Shown here: one piece after another, positions 7,382-15,455 of the stretch
Layout: every line of letters starts with the position of its first letter
Position numbering within the stretch: the stretch's first letter is position 1
NCBI GenBank assembly: GCA_036141575.1
Contig: JAYZXF010000011.1
Span: forward strand, 205,021-269,020
Direction of reading: 5' to 3'
DNA length: 64,000 nt
Origin: Pseudomonadota bacterium
GTDB lineage: Bacteria > Pseudomonadota > Alphaproteobacteria > UBA2136 > JAPKEQ01
The notes under the pieces: model-generated
Told to the model about the DNA's origin: nothing
Seen by the model: only the letters and a program-made list of their open reading frames with translations
The model's database searches: none
Translations under genes and position numbers: made by a program

Positions 7382-9208
7382 TTAAGCAGCAGGCTTATAT
7401 GTTGGGCTTGCAGAAGGCTTAGCGATACCAAACCCTTGTACCAGTTCAATACCAATTTTTTGACATAGAGCAATAAACTGCTGATCTTCAACGCGCTCTG
7501 CAATAAGTGGAATGCCGACTTCTTTTGCTGTTTGAGCAATGATAATGAGCTCTTTCAGTTTCTCTCTGTCCGTGATTGGGAAGTGGAACGCGTTGACTTT
7601 GACAAAGTCTAGCTTAAGAGCTTTGGCAGCTTTAATGGTGTTAGCGCCACCACCAAAGTAGTCAAAGGCAAAGCGTACACCCATAGAGTGACACTCACGA
7701 ATAAACTTCATAACGTTCTTATCTTCAATGATTTCGCGAGAGTTCAATTCAAAGACAATCTTTTTGCTGAGGGCCGCATTTTTACCTGTAATTTTCTTCA
7801 TGAAGTTTTCTAGGAAGGCAATGTTCTCAAAGGTATCACCTGAAAGGTTAACTGAGAGAGGAACAGGAAGGCCTTGAGCTGAAAGCTTGAGGTGTTTATC
7901 AAATACTGTGTGAATGGCACCTTGGTCAATGAGGTGGACAATGTTCTCTTTGTGGGCAACAGGCATAAAAATATCTGGCGTCATTACATTGCCGTTCTCA
8001 TCAATAATGCGTGAGAACACTTCATACATAATTGGGCTACCTGTCTTTACATCCACAATTGGCTGGTATAGGAGCGCAAAACGTTGCTCTTTCATAGCGG
8101 TGCGGATGCTATAGGCAATAACATGTTCTTTATCTTTAAGATCTTTAGGGGCTTTATCAGGCCCTCTTTGAGGCTTTTTAGAGTCTGCTGCCGTTTGTGT
8201 GTATGAGCCACGAGATTCTGCGCCAAGCTTCTTGGTTTTTGCAATGCCTTGCTCAAGAAACTTGTCTTTAATAACCTCAATTGGCCCTTTACCTGGCCAT
8301 AAAATGATAAGGAGTGAAAGGAGTGTTGCAATGCTCCATGTGAGAATTTTGGCAAACTTGCTGTACCCAGCAAGAGCTTCTTCAGGAACAAATGCACTAT
8401 AGGCGATATGGTCAAATTCGTTCGGCTGAGATGTTTTTAGGAGGACTGTACCATGTTCTCCAAGCTCAAATGTACCTGGATTTTCAATGAAATCCTCATT
8501 GAGTGGTGAGTTGAAAATGGAGTTGAATGAATGTCCATGAATCACATCATCTTCAAATGAGAATGTAGCAAGGTGCTGTCCACCATGATGTTGGTGAACT
8601 TGGAAGAACATATCCTTACTGTGAGCTAGGTTAAAGACGTCTTTTTTGAGAGAGTCTAAAACAAGGCCTGCAGGTGTAAGGAAGAACGCATATCCTGTAG
8701 CTGTGCCTAGTTCTGTGGCAACCACTTGTCCAATAACAAAGTAAGGCGATGTACCCATATTTGTGATAAGGAAAAGCTGTTCTTTTTCTTGTGCTGCAAT
8801 CTTCTTTAAAATTTCTTGTGTCTCTTCTGGTAGGGGCATTGCAGAATCAACAGGAATAAAGGGTTGGTTCTTGCTAAGTAGAGAGTATGTGTAGAGGTTT
8901 TTGATGCCTGTAATATAACTAAACTGTTTAAGAAGAACCTTAATCCCATTGATTGATCCTGGGTTATCAGGCTCTGACATGTATTGTGAAAGTTCAGGCT
9001 TTTGGGCGAGGCCATCAATTTCTTTGGCTTGTTCTCTAATCCACTTGTTAAAGGCAAGCTCGCCAGCTTTACTATAAGATGCTGTGTGCTCAAGCCATTT
9101 GACGTGTGTATTTTGATTAAATGAAAAGTGAAGAAAGCTTGCAAATACCATGAAGATCAACGCGGTAAAAATGCGAGGAAGGTACACTTGAATTAGTTTA
9201 GATTTCAT
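7382..9208 (-). CDS. Membrane-bound EAL-domain protein with degenerate active site
   Basis: A 608-residue sensor-like protein: a membrane segment at about 8-29, a periplasmic domain of about 250 residues, a second membrane segment near 285-305, and a cytosolic EAL domain from about 370. The EAL signature reads MYEVFSR instead of EALxR. The metal-binding DDFG motif reads DYFG, ELTE reads ELNS, and the usual KID after it is KVN. These losses suggest it binds c-di-GMP or a protein partner rather than hydrolysing c-di-GMP; that is inference. It is the last gene of an operon with the small membrane protein and response regulator upstream (19-nt gap). Confidence 0.88.
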   Translation of the reverse strand: MKSKLIQVYLPRIFTALIFMVFASFLHFSFNQNTHVKWLEHTASYSKAGELAFNKWIREQAKEIDGLAQKPELSQYMSEPDNPGSINGIKVLLKQFSYITGIKNLYTYSLLSKNQPFIPVDSAMPLPEETQEILKKIAAQEKEQLFLITNMGTSPYFVIGQVVATELGTATGYAFFLTPAGLVLDSLKKDVFNLAHSKDMFFQVHQHHGGQHLATFSFEDDVIHGHSFNSIFNSPLNEDFIENPGTFELGEHGTVLLKTSQPNEFDHIAYSAFVPEEALAGYSKFAKILTWSIATLLSLLIILWPGKGPIEVIKDKFLEQGIAKTKKLGAESRGSYTQTAADSKKPQRGPDKAPKDLKDKEHVIAYSIRTAMKEQRFALLYQPIVDVKTGSPIMYEVFSRIIDENGNVMTPDIFMPVAHKENIVHLIDQGAIHTVFDKHLKLSAQGLPVPLSVNLSGDTFENIAFLENFMKKITGKNAALSKKIVFELNSREIIEDKNVMKFIRECHSMGVRFAFDYFGGGANTIKAAKALKLDFVKVNAFHFPITDREKLKELIIIAQTAKEVGIPLIAERVEDQQFIALCQKIGIELVQGFGIAKPSASPTYKPAA

Positions 9209-9227
9209 TTAAGTTTACAAGTCTTAT

Positions 9228-9647
9228 CTATTTATTTTTATTCAAAACTCTGATCGAAATTCTACCACGGAATGTTTCAACTGCCTCGTATAAATTTAAA
9301 AACATAAGCAAAAACATTGACATGTGAAACGCATTCACAACAGTTTGATCGATCTTAAAATTAAGAGCATAAGTTGTGCCAATAAAGGTTCCTAGAAGGA
9401 AAATATGTAAACAAATTCTTAAAAACAATTCTTTTACATAAGGTTTTGCATCAGGATTTCTTCTAATAAGTTCAATAATAAACAGAGTTAGGGTGATTAG
9501 AATGTAATAAGTAAGATTGCTCATGAACATTTGTAAGGCATGAGCAGCAAGGCATGCATGACTTGCTGCAAGGATTATGCGTGAGACCCATGATGCACCA
9601 GGGGTTGCAAGGGGATGCTCAAATTTAAGGTGAATACGTTTATTCAT
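9228..9647 (-). CDS. Small multi-pass membrane protein in a signalling operon
   Basis: A 139-residue protein with about four hydrophobic stretches (around 22-42, 44-62, 75-95 and 103-122), joined by short charged loops (for example IRRNPDAKPYVK). I do not recognise the family. Its ATG overlaps the stop of the response-regulator gene (ATGA), so the two are translationally coupled, and the EAL gene follows 19 nt downstream. The context suggests a membrane partner of the EAL protein or the regulator. Confidence 0.75.
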   Translation of the reverse strand: MNKRIHLKFEHPLATPGASWVSRIILAASHACLAAHALQMFMSNLTYYILITLTLFIIELIRRNPDAKPYVKELFLRICLHIFLLGTFIGTTYALNFKIDQTVVNAFHMSMFLLMFLNLYEAVETFRGRISIRVLNKNK

Positions 9648-10918
9648 GAGATCTGCTGTTTGATCTGCTGAACGTTGATGTTGTATTTTGCAATTTTTCT
9701 ATCAAGGGCAGGTCGTGAAATGCCAAGGGCTACAGCTGTATTGCTTTTATGCCCCTTGTTGTGCATAAGAGTTTCTACAATTAGGGTTTCTTCCATATCT
9801 TGGAGGTTTGCATTGGCATTGAGTGTCATGCTGCTTGTTTGTTGGGCTGTTTGCTCTGCTTTAACCTCTTTAATAGCTGTTTGAATGCTCTCTAGATCGA
9901 TAATGTGTGTTTTTGTAATCTGCAAAGCATGTGAAAGAACTGATTGAAGCTCTGCTGCGTTGCCGCGCCATTCTTCTTGTTCAAGCTGGGTAAACACATC
10001 TTTATGAATGCCAGTGACAGGGCTATTAAGGTTGTAAATCAGTTGGGCGGCAATATGGCTTGCTAGGGCAGGGATATCGCTTTCACGCTCTTTAAGGGCA
10101 GGAATATGGATTTGCATATCCATAAGCTTAGAGCAGAGTGGGTCTGAAATTTTTTGTTTGAGTTCGTGCGGGCTACAGCTTGATGTCGCAATGATCTTAG
10201 GCGTTGCCGCATCTTGCGAGAGTATCCAAGATTGAACGTAAGCTTGCATATGCTGAGAGAGCTTTTCTACCTGATCGAAAACCACAAATTGAGCGTGACT
10301 TGGGATGTTAAATTCGTCTGCACATTGAATATATGTCATTTGCGATTCTTCAGAGAAGTAATGTTGAATCACTCTTGATGCAAGACGTTTTCCGGTGCCT
10401 TGGTCACCATAAATATATACAGAGGATGTGTTATTGGAAGCGAGAGCAATTTTCTTAATTGTTTCAAGGATGACAGGGTGTGATCCTACAATTTTGGGGG
10501 TGAGTATACTCGGATTGGCTGCTTCAATAGCTATAATATGTTCAGTTTCAGTCGCTTTTTGGCTTTGAATATGGCTGCTAATGAGGTGGTCTAGGCTTTC
10601 CATATCCAGTGGCTTATGGATATAGTCGAGTGCGCCAAGGCGTAGGGCTTCAATGGCAAGGTCCATATCATGCTTACCTGTCATCATGATAATAGGGGCT
10701 GTTACCTGAGCATCTTTTAGTCTTTTTAGGAAGTTTAGACCAAGGCCATCGGTGAGATGGTGGTCGAGCAAAATCGCATCATAGTCATTGAAAGGCTTTT
10801 CATTTGCAGCAGCAATAGTATTGCACACATCTGCATAATAATCTTGATCTTCAAAGTGAAGAGCCAGCATTTCTGCAAGAGATGTATCGTCATCAATGAT
10901 TAATATTTTAGGGCGCAT
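9644..10918 (-). CDS. NtrC-architecture response regulator with inactive AAA+ domain
   Basis: The order is receiver, AAA+, Fis-type helix-turn-helix, 424 residues. The receiver looks functional: DDD at 9-11, phospho-acceptor Asp in AILLDHHL, Thr in MMTGK and Lys in HKP. The AAA+ part keeps a P-loop (GDQGTGKR) but has no GAFTGA loop, has FDQ in place of the Walker B DE, and GNAAEL in place of the sensor-II GNVREL arginine motif. It therefore should not open sigma-54 promoters and probably acts as a conventional DNA-binding regulator. The HTH is HKSNTAVALGISRPALDRK. No histidine kinase is adjacent. It is the first gene of a three-gene operon. Confidence 0.88.
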   Translation of the reverse strand: MRPKILIIDDDTSLAEMLALHFEDQDYYADVCNTIAAANEKPFNDYDAILLDHHLTDGLGLNFLKRLKDAQVTAPIIMMTGKHDMDLAIEALRLGALDYIHKPLDMESLDHLISSHIQSQKATETEHIIAIEAANPSILTPKIVGSHPVILETIKKIALASNNTSSVYIYGDQGTGKRLASRVIQHYFSEESQMTYIQCADEFNIPSHAQFVVFDQVEKLSQHMQAYVQSWILSQDAATPKIIATSSCSPHELKQKISDPLCSKLMDMQIHIPALKERESDIPALASHIAAQLIYNLNSPVTGIHKDVFTQLEQEEWRGNAAELQSVLSHALQITKTHIIDLESIQTAIKEVKAEQTAQQTSSMTLNANANLQDMEETLIVETLMHNKGHKSNTAVALGISRPALDRKIAKYNINVQQIKQQIS

Positions 10919-11020
10919 CTTTTTACTCGCGAGTTTTTCTCTAAAATTTATGGGATTCCGCGTAAATAGGATGGTAACATACCCGTCTTATTACTCGCAA
11001 AGCAAATTAGGAGAGATTAG

Positions 11021-11800
11021 GTGAGCCTTAGAGTTGCAACATGGAATGTAAATTCAATCAGAACACGTCTAGAGCATGCAAAAGCTTGGATTAAAGCGAA
11101 AAGCCCAGATATAATCTGTTTGCAAGAGACAAAAGTTGTGAATGAAGACTTTCCAAAAGCGTTCTTTGAGGAGTTGGGTTATACCTGCCATATTCATGGT
11201 CAAAAAAGCTATAACGGCGTTGCGTTTATTACAAAAAGAGAGATGACAAACATTCAGTGCGGATTTCCTGATGGAGACCTGAATGAGCAAACGCGTGTGA
11301 TTCGTGGTGAATGTGAGGGTGTGCAGATTATTAACCTGTATGTACCTCAAGGGGAGTCCGTAGATTCTGAGAAGTTTGTTTTTAAGGAAGCATTTTACGG
11401 CAAAATTATGGAGATGCTGAAGGGGGAATATGACCCTTCAAAAGATGTGCTTTTGTGTGGAGATATGAATATTGCACCGGCAGCAATTGATGTTTATGAC
11501 GTAGAAAAAGTAGGTGTGCGCTGCATGTTTACACCTGAAGAACATGGCTGGCTGGATGATATTAAAAACTGGGGTATGGTTGATAGCTTCCGTGAAAAAT
11601 ACCCTGAAGAGCCTGGTTTTAGTTGGTGGGATTATCGTCAAAACAGCTTTGCACGTAACAAAGGGTGGCGTATTGACCATATCTACCTGACGAGTTCTCT
11701 TATGGAGAAGGCTGAAGATGTGGCAGTTGATAAAGGGCCGCGCGGCGTAGAAAAGCCTTCTGACCATGTGCCAGTCTATGTGGACCTTAACGTGGGGTAG
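11021..11800 (+). CDS. xth: Exodeoxyribonuclease III
   Basis: This is a class II AP endonuclease and 3'-exonuclease of the base-excision repair pathway, 259 residues as usual. All hallmark motifs are present: WNVNSIRTR, CLQETKV with the metal-binding Glu, YNGVAF, LCGDMNIAP, FSWWDYR, RIDHIYLT and KPSDHVPV with the catalytic Asp-His. It starts at GTG 11021, supported by AGGAGA six nt upstream; no ATG is better placed. Confidence 0.97.
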   Translation: MSLRVATWNVNSIRTRLEHAKAWIKAKSPDIICLQETKVVNEDFPKAFFEELGYTCHIHGQKSYNGVAFITKREMTNIQCGFPDGDLNEQTRVIRGECEGVQIINLYVPQGESVDSEKFVFKEAFYGKIMEMLKGEYDPSKDVLLCGDMNIAPAAIDVYDVEKVGVRCMFTPEEHGWLDDIKNWGMVDSFREKYPEEPGFSWWDYRQNSFARNKGWRIDHIYLTSSLMEKAEDVAVDKGPRGVEKPSDHVPVYVDLNVG

Positions 11801-11817
11801 GGAAAACCTGCACATAC

Positions 11818-11847
11818 AAAAAAGCAGCCTAAAGGCTGCTTTTTTAA
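11818..11847. terminator. Bidirectional terminator between xth and rpmG
   Basis: AAAAGCAGCC and GGCTGCTTTTTT form a symmetric stem with A-tract and T-tract on the two sides, serving both convergent genes. Confidence 0.92.
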
Positions 11848-11862
11848 AGCTTGAAATAAGAA

Positions 11863-12063
11863 CTAGCTCTTAAGCTTAGTCTCTTTGAATTCAACGTGCT
11901 TGCGCACAACTGGGTCGTACTTGCGGAATACAAGTTTCTCAGTTGTGTTCTGACTACGTGGGTTCTTAGTTGTCACGTAGTAGTAGCCTGTTTTACGGCC
12001 AGTCGCTGGGTTAATCGCCGTTGATTCCAGCTTGATGTAAATCGCGTTTGCATTTCTACCCAC
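11863..12063 (-). CDS. rpmG: 50S ribosomal protein L33
   Basis: A 66-residue L33 of the cysteine-free type. The family core is present ([36 protein letters not shown]). I place the start at GTG 12063 because GGGAG lies about 8 nt before it and the family normally begins just there; an upstream in-frame ATG at 12096 would add 11 residues without family support. It carries a roughly ten-residue insertion ([10 protein letters not shown]) after the STA motif compared with the usual 55-residue protein. Confidence 0.93.
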   Translation of the reverse strand: MGRNANAIYIKLESTAINPATGRKTGYYYVTTKNPRSQNTTEKLVFRKYDPVVRKHVEFKETKLKS

Positions 12064-12147
12064 GGGTCTTCTCCCTTTAAAAACATTTAAAAACACCTGT
12101 ATTTAGCCCATCTGGCAAATAAGTGCAAGTAAAAAAAGGCTTGTATG

Positions 12148-14124
12148 CTATTTTTTTGCAGAAGAGAGGAAGTTGATGATGATAATTAGACCAACAAATC
12201 CACCAAGAAGGGCAAAGAATGTTTGGATGGCTTCAAGGCGAGAACTGCTTGAGGCAACAGCAGTAAAGGTAATACCAGTTAGCGGTAGAAGGCCAAAATA
12301 GAACCACCAAAGTGTACGTACATGGTACTGCATTTTTCCAGAAAAGCCCTTTTCACCATCTTTCAGTTTCATGAAGTTGCTCTTCTTGAGTTTACGTTCA
12401 GCAAGCTCAATGCGTTTGGGAAGGCCAATCTCGTCATGTACCAGTACTTTACTGTGTCCAACGAATGCAGCAAAGATTTCATCAATGTTATGGAAGCCAC
12501 CTTTGCGAGCGCGCTGTCCAAGTAAAACCGATGGTGCAATGTTTGGTTCAGGATGTTCTCCTACAGTGGAAATATAATGGGAGGCTTCAGCAATATCTAC
12601 AGGGAAGAGTGCTTTCGCATTTTTACCTTTTGTTACCTCTAAGAGCCTGTTGTAAGAGAAAGGCGCTAAATACTCTCTAATTTCAGCAATGTTTTTAGGA
12701 GTAGCACGTTGCTCTTCGCGTTTTGCTTCCTCAAGGAGGGCACCAAATTTTTCATAAATAGGCAGAGAGAGAGCCACAAGTCTAAATGGGTAAGCATCAA
12801 TTCTATAGATGCGCTCATCCGCACAGATGCAGCTTGACCAGTTTCTCCAATAGCTAAAGTTAGGCATTTTGTTTTGTAGGAGAACTTCCTCAATACTTGC
12901 CGTTTGTGTAAATTTACGGCCATCTAGACTGCAGAATAGCATGATGTCGTAGAAATCTGGAATTGGGGCAATTTTAAAGATATCACGCACATATTTGTTT
13001 GTGAGGGTCCATACATCAGGCTTTTCAGCATATTGCTTGCAGGTATCAACGTAGCCTTTTATTTTTTTGTAATTTGTGTGAGCACGGGCAATGCTCTTTT
13101 CAATCTCACTGAAGATTTCAAAGGTCGGGTTTTTATTCTCGAGTTCCTTGAGAATGGCTTCCCTAAAGAAGAGTATATAAATAATCACACCAGATGGTAC
13201 ATGTTTTACAAGCTCAATAAGTTTACTCAGCTCATATGTTTGCCAGTACTTAGTTGGAATCTCAGAAAGGACAATAAAGCTTTTTAGAGCGACAGATTGA
13301 TCAGCTTTAAATCCTTCTTTTCCTTGCAGTGGTTCTGTATCAAGAATGTGATATTCCCTGATGTTTTCAAGCGTTTTTTCAGGGCTAAAGTTTGCTTCCG
13401 TAACAATGTTAATGTAGCGGTACTTATAAGAAACATCATGATCAAATTTGTCATTGTAAATGGCAGATTGTTTAGCGGCATTTCTTGCATCTGGAAGGCT
13501 GCTTGTATGTCCTGTAATAGCACGCCAGTAATGGAATTGGGCCGCAATAAAAGATGTGATACGGTTACTAAGCTGATCTTTGCTCACTTTACGCATAGAT
13601 GCCGTAGCTTCACCAAGGCGGAGTTCTCGAGCCATTTCTAAGGCGCGTGTAATCAATGGAATAGACTGTGTTTTAAGGCCAAGTCTTTTTGCGTTATTGG
13701 CGAGGTACTCAGCTTCTGCTTGAATTGTTTTAAATACTTCCTCTTGGTTGTCGTGAGGGGTTTGTGTTTTTTGCGCTCTTTGTGGTTTTTTATCTTTAGG
13801 ATTTGGAGCAGTTTCCTCTTCTTGTTCTGCCTTAAGATAAGAAGCCGGCTTCAAATTATTACTGTATTTTTTAAACCACATTTTAATGAAGGCTTGTTGA
13901 GGAACATACTCACCTACAGGACGAGGGGACTCGCTCAACCTTGTAATATCGTTTGCAATAATATCTTTTAGGTATTTCTTCAGGTCTTGATAGTGGCTTG
14001 GAATGTTATAAGCAGGGTATGGCGGTAGTTGAATACTTTCTGGAGCATTATAAATTGCCATCTCTGTCTTGAGAGCAGAAATATCGTCTTGAATGGTTTG
14101 GAGTTGGTTTTGAAATTGACTCAT
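12148..14124 (-). CDS. Large unknown protein with two C-terminal membrane segments
   Basis: A 658-residue protein I cannot assign. The N-terminus has a short coiled-coil-like helix (residues 1-25). A Lys/Pro/Thr-rich linker lies around 105-130. A long, mostly helical soluble region follows (about 130-590). The C-terminus has two hydrophobic segments near 600-620 and 630-650, so it is probably C-terminally anchored. Cysteines appear together in WSSCICADERIYRI. Its ATG overlaps the stop of the upstream DsbA-like gene by ATGA, so the two are translationally coupled. That suggests, without proving, a shared role at the membrane or in the periplasm. Confidence 0.75.
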   Translation of the reverse strand: MSQFQNQLQTIQDDISALKTEMAIYNAPESIQLPPYPAYNIPSHYQDLKKYLKDIIANDITRLSESPRPVGEYVPQQAFIKMWFKKYSNNLKPASYLKAEQEEETAPNPKDKKPQRAQKTQTPHDNQEEVFKTIQAEAEYLANNAKRLGLKTQSIPLITRALEMARELRLGEATASMRKVSKDQLSNRITSFIAAQFHYWRAITGHTSSLPDARNAAKQSAIYNDKFDHDVSYKYRYINIVTEANFSPEKTLENIREYHILDTEPLQGKEGFKADQSVALKSFIVLSEIPTKYWQTYELSKLIELVKHVPSGVIIYILFFREAILKELENKNPTFEIFSEIEKSIARAHTNYKKIKGYVDTCKQYAEKPDVWTLTNKYVRDIFKIAPIPDFYDIMLFCSLDGRKFTQTASIEEVLLQNKMPNFSYWRNWSSCICADERIYRIDAYPFRLVALSLPIYEKFGALLEEAKREEQRATPKNIAEIREYLAPFSYNRLLEVTKGKNAKALFPVDIAEASHYISTVGEHPEPNIAPSVLLGQRARKGGFHNIDEIFAAFVGHSKVLVHDEIGLPKRIELAERKLKKSNFMKLKDGEKGFSGKMQYHVRTLWWFYFGLLPLTGITFTAVASSSSRLEAIQTFFALLGGFVGLIIIINFLSSAKK

Positions 14125-14906
14125 GGTTGCGGATTCGTTTCCACTTGTTCAATTTCGTATCTGATGAAATCTTCTAGGTTTTCAAGAGTAAGAGCTGAAC
14201 CTACAGTCAGGCCGTTCACCATATAAAACGGTAGTTCGCCACGTACAACTGTTCTTGCTGCTGAGGCCTCTTCATCGAGCTGTTTGTAAAACTGTCTTGT
14301 GTTTTCTCGTAAGTTTTTACGAATCACAGAAATTGATACACCTTGATCTATCAAGAACTTCACCATGTCGGCATCGCTACGGCCTGACGCGGCAACCATA
14401 TCTTTTCTAAAGTCCCAAAAATTACCGCTGTTTTGTGCAATTTTACTGTAAAACGCGCTTGGGTTTGTTGGTGTGAATTTATCTGCTGGTGAGTGTACGT
14501 AGACACGTCTAATTTTGCCTTCAAACTCTTCTTTTGCAAGGATGCTATCAATCGTTTGCATCTTTGTACCGCATAATGAGCAACTTAAGTCTGCAAACTC
14601 ATAAACAGTAATTGGAGCATCCATTTTACCATTGGTTGGCGCTGATGCTGGCGGTGATACACTGTCTCGATTTCTAAGCGACCTCAGAAACATATCATTA
14701 CGTAAACTTTCAGGGAGAGCTTCCTTTGCAATACGCTCAGATTCTGCCACTTGCTGTGCACGTGTGAGCACTTTTTGTGCGCCAATCATCACAAAACCTT
14801 GAGAATCTGGCGTCGCTGAGAAGGTTTGAGGTGTTAAAAAGCTTGCAAACAGCACCAAACAGGCACCAAGTGCCAGTTTTCTTACTGGTCGCTGTTTTAC
14901 TGTCAA
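14121..14906 (-). CDS. DsbA-like periplasmic thioredoxin-fold protein
   Basis: A 261-residue secreted protein of the DsbA/DSBA-like thioredoxin (Thioredoxin_4) type. A signal peptide spans about residues 1-30 (KLALGACLVLFASFL... FSA). The active-site CxxC is CSLC in the strand-loop ADLSCSLCG, with the cis-Pro region ELPFYMVNG near the C-terminus and a final helix. Such proteins oxidise or isomerise exported cysteines, or release mature domains as copper chaperone-like proteins. The start is TTG 14906, the only start upstream of the signal peptide, with GAGAGG about 8 nt before it. It overlaps the following 658-residue gene by ATGA. Confidence 0.85.
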   Translation of the reverse strand: MTVKQRPVRKLALGACLVLFASFLTPQTFSATPDSQGFVMIGAQKVLTRAQQVAESERIAKEALPESLRNDMFLRSLRNRDSVSPPASAPTNGKMDAPITVYEFADLSCSLCGTKMQTIDSILAKEEFEGKIRRVYVHSPADKFTPTNPSAFYSKIAQNSGNFWDFRKDMVAASGRSDADMVKFLIDQGVSISVIRKNLRENTRQFYKQLDEEASAARTVVRGELPFYMVNGLTVGSALTLENLEDFIRYEIEQVETNPQP

Positions 14907-14918
14907 GGCTATACCTCT

Positions 14919-14947
14919 CTTATATACATTTATCCAGTATAGTTCAA
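14919..14947 (-). promoter_or_regulatory. Promoter for the DsbA-like gene
   Basis: On the minus strand TTGAAC, 17 nt and TATAAG. The predicted start point (about 14912) is only a few nt before the TTG start codon and would cut into the GAGAGG ribosome site, so either the true start point is different or the message is almost leaderless. Confidence 0.5.
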
Positions 14948-14994
14948 ATTACGTCTCTTAAAAACCTAACAGGCATTTATCTTGCGAGGGGGTG

Positions 14995-15024
14995 TTGCCA
15001 ATCGGCGCCTTATAGGAGTATAAG
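14995..15024 (+). promoter_or_regulatory. Promoter for fdxA
   Basis: TTGCCA, an 18-nt spacer and TATAAG, giving a leader of about 34 nt before the ferredoxin ATG. Confidence 0.5.
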
Positions 15025-15064
15025 GAATGTGTACTTTTTAGATATGGATAGGAGTTAAAGTGCT

Positions 15065-15409
15065 ATGACGTTTGTTGTGATTGATAAATGCATCAAATGT
15101 AAATATACAGATTGTGTTGAAGTGTGCCCTGTAGACTGTTTCTACGAGGGTGAAAACATGCTTGTGATTGACCCAGATGAGTGTATTGATTGTGGTGTAT
15201 GTGAGCCTGAGTGCCCAATTGAAGCCATTAAATCTGATGAAGAGCTTGGTGCTGGGGAAGAGAAATGGCTAGACCTGAATGCTAAATTTGCAGCGAGCTG
15301 GCCAAACATTACCAAAGCTAAAGAGCCTCTACCTGATGCTGATGACTGGTCAGATAAGGAGAATAAAGAGGATCACCTAAGCACGGCGCCTGGAACAGGT
15401 GACGAATAA
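15065..15409 (+). CDS. fdxA: 7Fe ferredoxin (FdxA type)
   Basis: A 114-residue low-potential electron carrier. The first cluster motif is [17 protein letters not shown] and the second is [12 protein letters not shown], the arrangement of 3Fe-4S/4Fe-4S ferredoxins of the Azotobacter FdI type. A C-terminal extension rich in acidic residues is typical of alphaproteobacterial FdxA. AGGAG lies about 10 nt before the ATG. A possible electron partner in this window is the large indolepyruvate ferredoxin oxidoreductase at 53.3 kb, but that link is inference. Confidence 0.95.
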   Translation: MTFVVIDKCIKCKYTDCVEVCPVDCFYEGENMLVIDPDECIDCGVCEPECPIEAIKSDEELGAGEEKWLDLNAKFAASWPNITKAKEPLPDADDWSDKENKEDHLSTAPGTGDE

Positions 15410-15426
15410 AATCTTCTAAAAATGGA

Positions 15427-15455
15427 AAAGGGCGCCTTGGCGCCCTTTCTTTTAT
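15427..15455. terminator. Bidirectional terminator after fdxA
   Basis: AAAGGGCGCC-TT-GGCGCCCTTT with an A-rich left and T-rich right flank. It also overlaps the stop codon of the convergent HD-domain gene. Confidence 0.88.
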
